A stretch of DNA of 64,000 nt from Armigeres subalbatus (Eukaryota > Arthropoda > Insecta > Diptera > Culicidae), in the NCBI RefSeq assembly GCF_024139115.2, contig NC_085140.1:320109259-320173258 (forward strand). Direction: 5' to 3'. The notes beneath the pieces were generated by a model, which was given only the letters and a program-made list of their open reading frames with translations, was not told the origin of the DNA and ran no database searches. The position numbers and the translations under genes were made by a program. This document shows, in pieces, positions 21,501-32,244 of the stretch (the stretch's first letter is position 1; each line of letters begins with the position of its first letter).

Positions 21501-21889
21501 GATAGAAAAATCCACTGAAATTTATGCTAAAAATCATGCACATAAATGGAACGTCATTATTAGCGTAATTCCAACCGGGATATAGCCTAAATGTATACAA
21601 TATTTGACGTGAATCGTCAATATTGCATACAAGTTGTAAGCAATCTTGTTAGCAAGAGGATAATTTCAGCGTGGAATAGCGTAAATTTCCGCATGTCAGG
21701 TTTTACGCGCTGTTTATTTTTCATTATTTCTTTCTGTGTAGGAAAACTCGAGGGAAAACTGGTGGAAATTTCAGAAGAACTTTCTTCGACTGGAAGTATA
21801 AATTCACGAAGGAAAATTCCAGGATGAAGGAAATCCAGAAGGAAAAATAGTGAAAAAAAATTACTATGACGGGTCCCCAGTTAGCCTTA

Positions 21890-22130
21890 CGAGCAAAAGC
21901 GTAGAATTGCCCTCCGGAGATGGCGAGCTCTATTCTCGATTTGGCCAAGGATGTTTTCGAGTGGGCTCCTTGGGCATAGTTGTTACACAAAATACATACT
22001 CAAGCAATGGCGGGCACAGGAAAGCTTTCAATGATTAACTGAGGAAATGCTAATAGAATACTAAGTTGAGCAGCTAGCCAAGTTCCAGTTGGAATAAAGA
22101 GCCATTGAAGAAGATGATGACTACGCCCGG
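21890..22130 (+). mobile_element. Feilai-like tRNA-derived SINE
   Basis: The 3' half reads GGCGGGCACAGGAAAGCTTT, AACTGAGGAAATGCTAATAG, ACACTAAGTTGA-type and ends in GAAGAAGATGATGAC. This is the block order I associate with Feilai, an abundant Aedes SINE. The promoter-like head (TTCTCGATTTGGCC) is degenerate. Confidence 0.7.
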
Positions 22131-22538
22131 TGAGAACTTGAAACATATCAAGTCGCTATACCTAAAACAGAAACCACCGGTGGGAAGATGGGGCGCTATC
22201 CTAAAATAGCACTCGGGAAGGAGCGCTATTGTAAGAATAGCGATGAGGCCTCACGTGGAGGTGCTCTTACCGAAGGATTCGATAGGGGAAGGTTAAACAT
22301 CTTAAACACCCTAAAAAAATGCTAGTATTCAGCCATGCGAAAGAAAAGGAGAAACCTAATTCAAAAGGTTACTGCCTCGTGATTTTATAACATGTAGGTA
22401 TCAATAGCAACAACAATCGTGAATTGCTTTGTTTTTGATTTTTGTAAGTTTTATTTAAAAAAGAGGACACACGATAGCAATAAAAAAAACGACACAAATT
22501 CAGCTGAAATCTCCCTTTTGCAAATATTATTGATAAAA

Positions 22539-22995
22539 GAACATGTTTTTTTTATTCCTTCCTTTATTTGTTAGGCACTCTGTGTTACTTAACCGCTACT
22601 GTGCCGAGATCTACTGTGGTATTTTGCCGTACAGAATCCACACAGAATCTATTTTTAGATTTACATTGCTCATTATTGTTGTCGTTGCCAGTCCATCTCA
22701 TCGTGAGTCCATTGTGTCCGTTTGTCCATGTCGTGCTTCCAATGATCGTTGCATTGTTCGGTTGCCATTAAGCCGGGTCCGTTGGAGGAATGCCTCCGAG
22801 AAGATCAATTTGTCAGTCGTCATCATGCAGCAGTACGGTATGACGCGTTCCCCAATACGTTACCGCATGGCCTGGGAATCCGGCGACTGACGAGGGTTTG
22901 GTGGAGGGGCTGGGAATCGAACCCATGACCATCCGCTTGTGAGGCGAACGTGTAGCCAACTACGCTACGGGACCCCCTATAGGAACATGTTTTTT
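22539..22995 (-). mobile_element. tRNA-derived SINE with 12-13-bp TSD
   Basis: The insert 22,551-22,982 lies between direct repeats GAACATGTTTTTT (from 22,539 and from 22,983). On the minus strand it starts with a tRNA-like head, continues for about 350 nt of unique body and ends with TAAATAAAGGAAGGAATAAAA. The A/T-rich duplication merges with the tail, so the exact end is ambiguous by a few bases. Confidence 0.88.
22904..22976 (-). other. tRNA-like head of the SINE (Val-CAC-like), not a working tRNA
   Basis: On the minus strand the A box (TAGCGTAGTTGG) and B box (GGTTCGATTCC) are well kept, and the anticodon-like loop reads CTCACAA. The acceptor ends do not pair over 7 bp and the T stem is only 4 bp, so this is a pol III promoter remnant. 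Confidence 0.8.
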
Positions 22996-22996
22996 A

Positions 22997-23417
22997 CTGA
23001 GACGAGACCTGCAAAGACGGCTTCTTTTTCCTTGTTTTGACACTTGTTCTTCTTTTCATCACAGTTGATCATCGATTCTCAACTGTTTCCTTGAATGTTT
23101 CACCTAAATCCCGGGTAGAATCTTCTGAGCACAATAAAAGTGTTTGTGATTTACGGATTTGTAAACTTATTTTTATAAAGATTTTCCTATCGGAAATAAA
23201 ACACGTATTCATAACAGTTCAATATTAAGCTGTCCGGCTTTACTAGAATACTTTTCAAAGTGAAAAAGTACTCGTAAAACAAAATCATTCGGAATACTTT
23301 TTGAGGGATACCAATACTATTACACAAAAATGTGCTGGTTGCATCTGACAATTCGTGACAGCGCTTGCTGGTTGCAGATGAAGTTACATTTTTTCCTCTT
23401 TGCATGTCCCGTCCCAG
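22997..23417 (+). mobile_element. 421-bp MITE, copy 1
   Basis: The ends are inverted: CTGAGACGAGACCTGCAAAG and the complement of CTGGGACGGGACATGCAAAG. The same element lies inverted at 36,835-37,254, about 98% identical by eye, with only a few substitutions and 1-2-nt indels. It begins next to the SINE target duplication. An 8-bp flank pair GTTTTTTA/GTTATTCA is possible but imperfect. Confidence 0.85.
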
Positions 23418-24304
23418 GTTATTCATAATGAAAAAAATACCCTATCTAACAACCGGAAAAAATAAAGACTTCACAGCCAGCCGATCCCTTAGCCAACCCA
23501 CCATTCAACACACGGTACCTCCTAGTAGACAATGGAGTTCTCTCAGTCAACAAATCAAATTTTCCTCACTTCACCGCACACCGTGGAGTTGACGGAGCCG
23601 ACTAAGATACGCTGATTCAAATTCTTTCGTAACACCCACGAACCCGTAGAGTTCCTTCCAAGAAAGGGTCTAACTTTCCTTTCGCATTGTGCTCCAATCA
23701 AATCCAGCTAGGACCCCAAAGGCTAAAATCCTAAACGTTCGTGCGCCCTGCTTTGAATCAACGGGGTTACGGAATAGAGGTCCTACAAGGTGCTCCATTG
23801 ATACACTTTCCACCAGATTTATTGTATGGCCCAAGGGTTGCCTTCCTTGCGATGATATAATAATAAACATTTTTATTTTTAACATATTTGCACACCGACC
23901 GATTCGGACACACGGCTTGTGGTGGTAGTCTATGTCAGAAATATTGTTTTACCTTTTTGTCGAAGTTCTTTCCCCGACTAAGAGGTGAATGTGTCGACAA
24001 CCCTGTAGGAGAGGCATGCGAGGAGTGACATATATCCAGTTATAGGAAAGATGTCTACATTTATTTCATACTTTATTGCATTTGTAAACACGCACAACTC
24101 GAAGCTGGAAAGTGTGTCTGAAATTGAGCTAGTAATTCAGATTTTTTTGTCGTAAGTATCAGCAAATCAGTATTTTCAGGTATACTCGACAAACCTCATA
24201 GGTTGATTTTTAGGAGAATACCATTGCAGGGTTAGTTGCAGGAAGAGTGCGAGGAAAACAAAAACCCATTCAACTGCGCAGGTTCCGCGCTCGCGCGCGC
24301 CGCC
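23418..24304. other. unassigned, partly CG-balanced sequence
   Basis: The section 23,460-24,010 has balanced composition and no inverted ends that I can see. It might be part of an LTR or a decayed transposon. No ORF over 100 codons and no recognisable domain. Confidence 0.35.
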
Positions 24305-24307
24305 TTA

Positions 24308-26211
24308 GGGCCGATGTCCACGTAGCGGTTTTGAACTTGCGTGCACGCAGCGTCAACGCAATTGCGGTAGGAAGTACCCAACATCAAATAGAATCATGCA
24401 CACGCACTTGCGTTAACGCGGCGTCGACACGCGTCTCTTTTGCGGCGAGAGTTACCGCAAAGTCACCGCAATTCCCCACAGGAACGCTGCGTGCACGCGA
24501 GTATTTTTTGACATTTCTCTATTCTTTTTCTTTCCAACAAGATTTTCTAATGGGAAAATCTGTGATGTGAAAGAATGTGTCAGAGCGAAATCAAAACAAA
24601 CAAAAATACTTCGCAAATCAGTTCATTTTGGTTTCGCAAATTAATTTGCAAATTGCAACACTTTTCAAATCTAGCTTCTTTAAATAATAGCAATTGTAAT
24701 AGTTCGGAGCGGTGTTTCTTTCGTTCCTGTGTTAGTACCAGTCGCTGTCAAAACACCTTTGGAAAGAACTGACAAGCAACCATCCCAGGCTGGTGGATAG
24801 AGTCAAAGTCAACGGAAGTATGTACCGGATAGTGTTGTGACGTTAATTGTACCAACTTTATCAGAATAAATTGATTTCCGAACAGACGGTGATGTGGCAG
24901 TTTTGGGATGAATAACGGACCAGGCAAAATTCAACCAAAAAAGTTCCAACCAACATTCCGCGGGACCCTGTATACATCAAGGAAGGCGATACCAGTTCCG
25001 CCATGGGATGAATGATTAAATATAGGTTTGATACGGAGGTTCATATATCTTGGCTTTTCTATTGCTGATATATGTTCATGTTTTTAGGAATGTCAACGGA
25101 AGGAAATCGTCAAATAATGTGGATTGCAATTGCAAAAAGAAACGAGATCAGATAAAGAGATGGCGAGCTACAGTACTAATGCGTTTCTTCTAGTGTTGTG
25201 GGCAACGCTACTGCGATCGGTCCGTGTTGCAGTGAAGTGAAAATTGCAATGATAATAACGACGTTTGGCATTTAGGTAGATAGCACTTCTTAGGAAGAAC
25301 AACGACAAACGTAGCAACACGCCAGCAATCGCTTGTGATGCTTTCGGAGGAGGATTTTGAGCACCTTATTTGTAGGAGTGACTGCAGTATCTGACCAAAA
25401 TGTTTAATGACTTTTTATTCGTGAGCAAATGATTACCGATAAATGGAACTAATAAAAATCGTACCCCAAATGCAACAGATGCTCGATTCAAGACAAGAAC
25501 AATTGAATGCCTGAATTCACTATTATTCAAGATTAATCTCCTTCTATGAAGTAATAAATTTAAGTTGGAAATAAAGAATGAGCAACATTATGAAATTGTA
25601 GTAATATTCATTTATTATGATTGTAGAAAACATATTGGGATTAAGCAAAGCGAGGCCAAATTTCTGTCTCTCTGTATTGAAAACGTTTTTATTCAAACAA
25701 TCTGTGCGGCACGATTCCAATTTCACAGATCTACAATTAATTTCGAAAGTTCAAACTTTTCATTTTAGAAGTAATGGGAGACTTTTAAATCTACAGTGAG
25801 TTATTTTTTCTACTCTATACTAGAAAGCATTAATTGAACTTTTTATTTTGGAATAATACTGAGTTACCTTCACTATAGTCTGTCATCATATAGGTATGTT
25901 AAAGCTCATGAAATGTTTAGAATAGCATTATACCCATTGAATATCGTTCGGGGGCGATGAGCTTCATACAAATCAAAATCTAAATATTTCACGTCTTTAT
26001 GTGAATGGAGAACTCGATTCATATTGGAAGAGAATGAAAAATGACAGGCTGACAACAGCTGGCAGGCGGATGACATTTGGTGTGACAGATAGGTTTGACG
26101 TTAGAAGTTTTGCGGCAAATTACCGCTTGTCGTGTGCATTCCCAGCCTGATTCAACGCCGAATAACGCTGCGTCAACGCAGCTTGAAAAACCGCTACGTG
26201 GACATCGGCCC
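24308..26211. mobile_element. PIF/Harbinger-like element, TTA target
   Basis: The ends GGGCCGATGTCCACGTAGCG (left) and its complement (right) are flanked by TTA on both sides (24,305-24,307 and 26,212-26,214). A 3-bp TTA duplication and GG-starting ends fit PIF/Harbinger. Both subterminal regions are rich in GCGTTGACGC-like words. The 1.9-kb interior has no transposase frame. A related end is found at 60,784-60,905. Confidence 0.87.
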
Positions 26212-26325
26212 TTATGTTGCAATGTCTGGAAGGAGAAAAACTAAGGTATGGAATTATGTTAGATAGGTTATATTGCAATTGTGCGACCGCAACTCGTCAT
26301 CAAAATGTGATCGCTGGTTTGTCGG

Positions 26326-26748
26326 TTGGTTGGAATCGCATCATCGAGGTCGCGGTCTGTTACGGCAGGTAATTGCATCCAGGGCAGTCAGTCATTCAAC
26401 CAGCCGAACGAACGGAATATTGTCTCTCATATGGGAAGGAATGACGAAAACATTATGCCCAGGCGGTGGAACCACGGAGAATGGCATGTGCTTTATAGGA
26501 AGGTGTTTAGTTCGAGTGGCAGAGGGCAAATGCCTGTCCCAGACGATTGCCAACAATGGAGCTCAGAGTTGTGTGAGTTGACGCAATTTTGCCAATTGTT
26601 ATGTGCGGTGTACAGAGGGTCTGGGTACGACCCGAGAGAAAGTGAAAGACACTTTTTTCCGGGCAGCGTAAAAACTGTAATTAGTGAGTTACACATATCG
26701 ATAGTGCAATTTGACAAGAGGGATATAATGACGACTATGCAAGTGTAG
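26326..26748 (+). CDS. hypothetical ORF, unrecognised
   Basis: An open frame of 140 codons to the TAG at 26,746-26,748; the first ATG inside it is at 26,431, giving 106 codons. The composition looks protein-like (PRRWNHGEWHVLYRK, then PDDCQQWSSELCELTQFC, with four Cys in the C-terminal half). AATAAA lies 22 nt after the stop (26,771). It sits between the Harbinger-like element and the start of the large composite unit. No domain is recognised and no splice structure is certain; it may be the last exon of an unknown transposon or host gene. Confidence 0.35.
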   Translation: MVGIASSRSRSVTAGNCIQGSQSFNQPNERNIVSHMGRNDENIMPRRWNHGEWHVLYRKVFSSSGRGQMPVPDDCQQWSSELCELTQFCQLLCAVYRGSGYDPRESERHFFPGSVKTVISELHISIVQFDKRDIMTTMQV

Positions 26749-26969
26749 TTTTTATTGTTTTCCACGGTGGCAATAAAAGTGTCGTTAGTTTGTGATCATT
26801 TTAACGTCAATGACAATTGTTCCGCGTTATTAACACTTTTTGCGATCCATATAAATTCAAGTAATATGTCTGACGACTATGATTCGGCCTTAGGTAAGCT
26901 CAGAGACTTGAAACAATTTTTTTAATTGTGATATCTACTAAAATATTCTTCAAAGTCTTAATAGTAACA

Positions 26970-27287
26970 TTATTGCGCATAAGCCCCAAAATTTTATTCC
27001 CACCTTTGGGTTTCCGCGCCGAGCACTCAGCGCCAGACTCGGCGACAAGGAGATAGTGGTCAAGTTGGTACTCCTGATTTTTTGACAACTGATGTCGATT
27101 GGTTGTGTGAGTGCACCGGTGTCAAAAAATTGAGCTTTTAGCTGAAAATTTAATTGTCAAATGCACATTTTGACAGCAATATAGATGTATGAGTGAATAA
27201 AATGTGCAAATGCTCTATCGCTGAAGCAGTCGCTGAACACAAGTGTCAATGGTTTCAGTGACGAAACGAAAAGTTTCAATGCAAAAA
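26970..27287. other. segment private to unit copy 1
   Basis: In unit copy 3 AGTAACATTAT runs directly into CAGCTTCGCC (51,270-51,290), whereas here about 317 bp separate these words. So it is either an insertion here or a deletion there. No inverted ends or convincing target duplication were found. Confidence 0.6.
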
Positions 27288-27559
27288 GCAATATCAGCTT
27301 CGCCTTCGCATTTCTGCTGGATAGCATAGGTACAAAAACAGCGAGCTGGACACAAGAAGCCAGAGATCAAACTCTTCATCGATATTTGGATATAAGGACA
27401 CAAACTGAAGCTCATATAAACTTAGCGTAGCAAAAAAGTACTTCACAAAAAAGGCACAGTGTTCAGAAATGCGTTCGATTAGCGAAGGCCTGTTTTCAGA
27501 ATCAGAATCCACATGAGAAAGAAGAGCAAATAAACTCCATGATCACCGTCCCGTGAGGC

Positions 27560-28200
27560 TTTCAGGATTAGGTTGACTCTGGAACTACAGTTGGTTTTCA
27601 CGCAACTGAGGCAAAACGACTCCTGTCGACGGACATTTCTAGCACAATTTCCAGGTTGTGAAGAGGATGGTCGCTTAGTTTATTACATGGCCCTGACAGC
27701 TGGTTGCCCACTTGCTGGCTGTCATCGTAAGCCCAATCGAGGTGGCCCAACGGAGTACGGCACTGACTCCCGATTGTGTCTTTATTTTAGTGTGGCCGGG
27801 GTTTCCCCAGTAAGCACTAAAAACATGTCGTCGGTATGGACGAAGATGTAGATGTTAGTCGGTAGACATGGCGAAAGACCCCGTCCATGGCGAGCAAGAA
27901 GAGTGCAACCGTTAGGACAGACCCTTGGGTTCTGGAAGGACCTTGAGGAATTATTCTTGACGAGCACTAGGAAGGAGCTCTCTGTAAGGAAATTCAGAAT
28001 AAAGGTGAAGATGTTACCGAGAATCTCCATTCAGCGAGCTGACGTAGTACTAGAGATGCCAAGATGCGTTTGGGTTAACTATGTTAATATGCTTACCCTG
28101 CACAACGACGTTCTAGAGAACATCTCCAAGTCTCGCAAAGTACGGACTTTTTCCAGATCCTAGCCAGAACACATGCTGTCTCAGTCTCCCACCAGCTTTC
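27560..28200 (-). pseudogene. non-LTR retrotransposon RT fragment, LOA/I/R1-like
   Basis: On the minus strand the frames resemble the RT finger-palm region of LOA-, I- or R1-type elements: SSFLVLVKNNSSRSFQNP, then a decayed PQGS box (CPNGCTL), then YIFVHTDDMFLVLTG where YADD has become HTDD, then SIGLTMTASK-like thumb sequence in another frame. Stops and shifts interrupt it. A shorter copy of the same fragment lies at 51,660-51,885 in unit copy 3, so it was inserted before the unit was duplicated. Confidence 0.7.
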
Positions 28201-29261
28201 AACTTCCCCCGTAGGCGGCAATTCACCAAACTCTCTTAATGACCTCGCAGAAACAGAAGGTCAAGAAAATTGTACGGAATTTGGAAGCATCCCGTGAGGG
28301 TACTGACTTCATTCTTTCGTTGCGAGTTGTCCCTTTATTCCAGTTTTCCATTGTGAAAAGTTTTATTTTTGACGATTTCATCAAAATTCAAATGGCATTC
28401 ACCATTCAAAGCAATCCGCAATATGGCAGTAAACGAACCGACCAGAGAGTATTATATGGTATTATTGCTTTTTTCATGAATATTTAGACTTTCAAGACGA
28501 AATTATGGACGTCAAATTATTTATTTAGTATTTTGTATTATATGGGTATTACTTCCCGGATAAAAATTTACAGTAACTTGTATGACATAACCCATTGAAA
28601 TACAATAGATTGTGTGGCAAGCAATACAAACTATTGTATGCTTATTGTAAAATGTTCACGGTTGTTAAAGATCTTTATTGTACGTACATTAAAATAACAA
28701 TATATTTAAATGTTACCGATACATTCTATTATATTCTTATTGTTCGCTTATGTTTAGTATTGCTCATCCAAAAACTAAACAGATTTTAAAAGTATTCGGT
28801 GGATGATCTGGAAATCCGTCTAATGTAATTGTATTAATATAATTTTGGAATATTTCATGGATTTATTATATTGATGAAATAACAATTGAAAACAATAAAA
28901 TTACAATAGCTTTGCTTATCAATGAATAAAAATGTTATACCGATTCTCAAGTATATTTCCATATTGCAGGTCTAGAAATGTTATGCAATAAAAAATTTAA
29001 TTCAAAAAATGAAAGGGAACAAAAACTTTTGCTTATCATTTTACTCGGAGAATGGCTGAATTCATTTGAACGTGTACAGTTTTGTTTATAATTAGTGAAG
29101 AGATGAAAATAATGAGACTGTATGGTGCAGAAAGTGTCTTTTTCATTACAGTTTCTGCTGCTGGGCAAGCGGTAGATCACTATATGCCTTCTGTTCCGTG
29201 GTAAGTATTTAAAGTGTTAGAGCGCGTTAGAGCATCATTACTGGGCGCGAGTATTTTCGCA

Positions 29262-29400
29262 TCGGTCACTATTTTCGGTTATCATTAAATAGCAGCGCTG
29301 TTATCGCGCTGTTAAATTTGGTCACCTGTCAGCTGCGCTACTGTTTTAGCAGCGCGTTTACTAGCGACCGGTAAAGCGTCAAGTAATGATACTGCGCTGA
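29262..29400 (+). repeat. CAGCGCTG-rich dispersed block, copy 1
   Basis: AAATAGCAGCGCTGTTATCG through TTTGGTCACCTGTCAG and TTTAGCAGCGCG. The complement of this order is found at 36,655-36,790, so two inverted copies exist. It contains several self-pairing GCGCTG words. Confidence 0.65.
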
Positions 29401-29683
29401 CAAACGGTTTAAGGTTGGTATCCTATTCAAAAGAAATTTCTTTTTCTATCTCAATCACATGTTAAATTCCGTTCACTGAATCGAAAAATTAAAGAATCGA
29501 AACAAAATTCTTACAACAGTATCCACATGAAAAGAACAAAAAACAAAATTGGCATTTGTAAGGTTCCCACGCAAAGTAATGGGAGCTGTCACTTTACTTT
29601 CGGAAAAATATTCTGCTCGATTATTCCGTAAGTAAAAGTGACAATTTGCTCCATGCAGATCAGTTGTCAAAATTTCTCTTGGT

Positions 29684-29789
29684 AATATTGAACAAAATTC
29701 CGTAACCTCTCTACTTTTTAAGTCGATACTGGCCTTAATATTGAACAAAATTCCGTAACCTCTCTACTTTTTAAGTCGATACTGGCCTT
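29684..29789. repeat. perfect 53-bp tandem duplication
   Basis: AATATTGAACAAAATTCCGT...ACTGGCCTT occurs at 29,684-29,736 and again at 29,737-29,789 without a mismatch. Probably a recent replication-slippage or assembly-level duplication. Confidence 0.95.
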
Positions 29790-29822
29790 TATACTCACCG
29801 CCGGTAATCGTAATCTTATATT

Positions 29823-30032
29823 CTCAATCCAGTTGAAACCTGGAATTGGGGGCTAGCGAAGTTGGATTTTTCCCACAAACCGTACGTTAAACCTAACTTC
29901 GGAAGTGGTGCGCTGAATAGCGCTTCGCGATTTGAAAACAGCGCACCACTTCCGAAGTTAGGTTTAACGTACGGATTGTGAGAAAAATCCAACTTCGCTA
30001 GCCCCCTAATTCCGGGTTTCATCTGGATTGAG
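29823..30032. mobile_element. foldback element with ~93-bp near-perfect arms
   Basis: The arms 29,823-29,915 and 29,939-30,032 pair almost completely, from CTCAATCCAG at the outer end to AGTGGTGCGCTG at a 23-nt loop. The few mismatches cluster at the outer ends. TATA sequences flank both ends, so a TA target is likely. It is nested in the 28,555-31,120 element. Confidence 0.9.
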
Positions 30033-31120
30033 TATACTACATACAAAAGTTCAATGTACATAATGAACGCAGTGGTTCATTCGGAACAAAAAATAAATAA
30101 AAATTTTATCATCATAATACCTGATGACATACCTGGTAACATGTATCCTTGTTCCTTTACAGAAATGAAGCTTATGACAAATAAAATACTGCTGCTTGCT
30201 GTTCACTGGTTCAAGGTCGTTCAGTGGCTACCTTTGGCCAATCTCACCAACGGGATATAATAAGAACTGATGAAGGTATTTTCTTTTCTTCTCGACGTAC
30301 TTCTAATAAAACTGACATTCTTTAATAATTTGCATTTTTCACAGGTTTATATCTATATATATGTCAACTTTGGAAGTAGTGCGCTGGATTCGCCCAAAGA
30401 TATGCTAAACAACGCATCAATTAGTTTGACAGATAAAACTTCGGTTCGAAGGTCCAGAATTCTAATTTGGTGCTACGCCGACAATGTCTGTTCAAAAATA
30501 ACTTCGATCCACCCATGCAAGGGAAAATATGTCAGGAGATAAATCAAATTCCCTTCTCTAGTAGCAACAGTTACGGCGTGTTTGGCGAGTATAGCGGGCT
30601 GCGTCACTTTTAGCGTTTATGCACCCGTAGCCAAGTAACAGCAATGCAAGTTAAAATGAGTTAAAATTAAGTTTTAACTGAATTAAAATTAATTTGAAAA
30701 TAAAAAAAATGTAAAACAATTAATTGTATTGTATTTTTATTGTAATATTGGAGTATAATGTATTCTAAATCCTGTTGTATTTCTATTGTAAAACAATAGA
30801 AACAGTAATTGAAAACATTTAAAACACAATGATTTCTATTGTTTTGTCGCTCGAAATCATCCCATTGAAGAACCGTAAAATCAATTGTTTTGCTCCGAAT
30901 TTTGTATGGAAAATTTTCGATTTTTTTATTGTAAAGATACATAACAACCCCCCTTTTTAATTGTAAAAGTCCCATTTACCATTCATTTTATCGTGGAAAA
31001 CCATTATTTCTCATGTGATTTTATTGTCAAAATTACATTATATTCAATGGTAAAAATAATGTTTTAAATGGTGTTGTAACAATAAAATTAATGATATTTT
31101 AATGATATTTTTTATCCGGG

Positions 31121-32128
31121 TTTCTAGTGCTGAGTAGAACCAAGCTTTCTGAAAAATAAATCTAATATTTCCAACTGAATCAAATGATACGAGAAGGATG
31201 GATTTTTTTCATAAAGCAAATATGAGCGGGATTGTACAAAATTCACTTCCGAAAACCAACAATGGTTGATAGATATGTCTTTAAGAAATCCAACAACATA
31301 TCTCAATGAAGCCAAAAATTCTTTTCAACCGGAGTTCCACATAAAGATTTTAATTCCATGAAGTCTAAAATATCTCGAAAGGAGAGCTATTTAAATTAAG
31401 GAATGGGATATAATCATATTCTTCAACGAAGTATCAAGCATTCGTTGGGACTAATCCAACTTAATGTTCTTGGACGAAGTTTCGACAACCGTTCTATAGG
31501 GTACGGGATCCGTGGAAAACGATTAGTTTTTCGAGGTGAATTTATTAGAAAACCACGCATTTCCTTACTATGCTTTATTGGTCAGCATGGAATGATAGAT
31601 AGCTATTTGACTTGTGAAACATTCACTCGTTCTATATTCTTTGAGTGTTGTAATCGCTTGGCTTTAGAAATGATGGATTATGGACGGGGCCTCAGGTCTT
31701 TCAGAGTGTATCCTTTGTTTTTGCCAGCATATTGTTCGTTTTTAAACCGATAAGAATTAGTTTTTGGATTATGCAAACGGCTAACTCAAGCCGAGTCAAA
31801 TACGAGACACTGAAGACGGCCTTACTGTTGAGGTCGAAATACGTATCTGTCAAAGGTACAATAAAGTATTGAAAATAAATGGAATAGTAAAAACTCGTCT
31901 TATGACAAGTAAACTCAAGTTGTTTATATTGAAGGCGAAAAACAAGACATTAAACTAGAAATTGCCGAAGTCATGAGTAGTTTCAAGGACTACAATATGT
32001 CTAATCTCTCCAGGAAATGCGGATATCGGAGGAATGAAGATTTTGATCCTTCGACAGCCAAATGTATTGAAAAGTTCGACAGTGCAAATTTTGAATTTAA
32101 TGACGAGAAAGGTCGAATGTATGTGTAA
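31121..32128 (+). pseudogene. IS630/Tc1-like DDE transposase, unit copy 1
   Basis: Order of blocks: a helix-turn-helix with ISNWIKWYEKDGFF; LRNPTTYLNEAKNSF; a catalytic-type FLDEVS box (about 31,460-31,480); RGEFIRKPRISLLCFIGQHG; then LPAYCSFLN followed, one frame over, by FGLCKRLTQ, which corresponds to the LPPYSPxLNPIE box of IS630/Tc1 transposases; and a C-terminal tail ending at the TAA at 32,126-32,128. Several shifts and stops are present. A 119-bp retroposon splits the C-terminal part at 31,790. The 5' end is removed by the element ending at 31,120. The convergent ORF at 34,847-35,635 belongs to the same unit. Confidence 0.75.
31782..31919 (+). mobile_element. very short retroposon, copy 2
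   Basis: The insert 31,791-31,909 lies between TAACTCAAG (31,782-31,790) and TAAACTCAAG (31,910-31,919). Removing it rejoins the transposase reading frame (KRLTQ followed by VVYIEGEKQ), independent proof of the boundaries. The body reads ACTGAAGACGGCCTTACTG, GGTCGAAATACGTATCTG and ends ACTCGTCTTATGACA. Confidence 0.9.
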
Positions 32129-32244
32129 TGTAATTTAATTATTGAAAAATATCTTATTTGAAAGAAATATACGATGAAAAACGTTAAAACCAATGTTTTA
32201 TTTATTCTCAAACAAAGAAAAAGGTACATGATTACGTATTAAAA

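Larger units (their letters stand above)
20356..21731. mobile_element. element with ~167-bp terminal inverted repeats
   Basis: The left arm 20,356-20,522 and right arm 21,565-21,731 are inverted copies at roughly 85% identity by eye. Matching blocks include TGACATGCGGAAATTTAC, CAATATTGACGA, TCAAATATTGTATACATTTA and GGAATTACGC. The 1.04-kb interior holds a dispersed block with a nested retroposon, a GTCCTCC block and a TTCC minisatellite, and no transposase. A foldback or long-TIR MITE. Target duplication not resolved. Confidence 0.85.
28555..31120. mobile_element. 2.57-kb AT-rich element, TIR CCCGGATAAAAA
   Basis: The ends CCCGGATAAAAA are inverted and flanked by TT (28,553-28,554 and 31,121-31,122). 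The homologous position in unit copy 3 (52,559-52,572, GGGTATTATTTTCTGGTG) is uninterrupted and matches left flank plus right flank minus one TT, confirming the boundaries. It carries a perfect foldback and a 53-bp tandem duplication, but no transposase. Confidence 0.88.

Noticed and set aside
22904..22976. Functional tRNA-Val (CAC) gene
   Set aside because: Acceptor stem does not pair, T stem shortened, and it is the head of a SINE with target duplications.
23430..24240. Solo LTR
   Set aside because: Composition differs from the surroundings, but no TG...CA ends with flanking duplication could be fixed.
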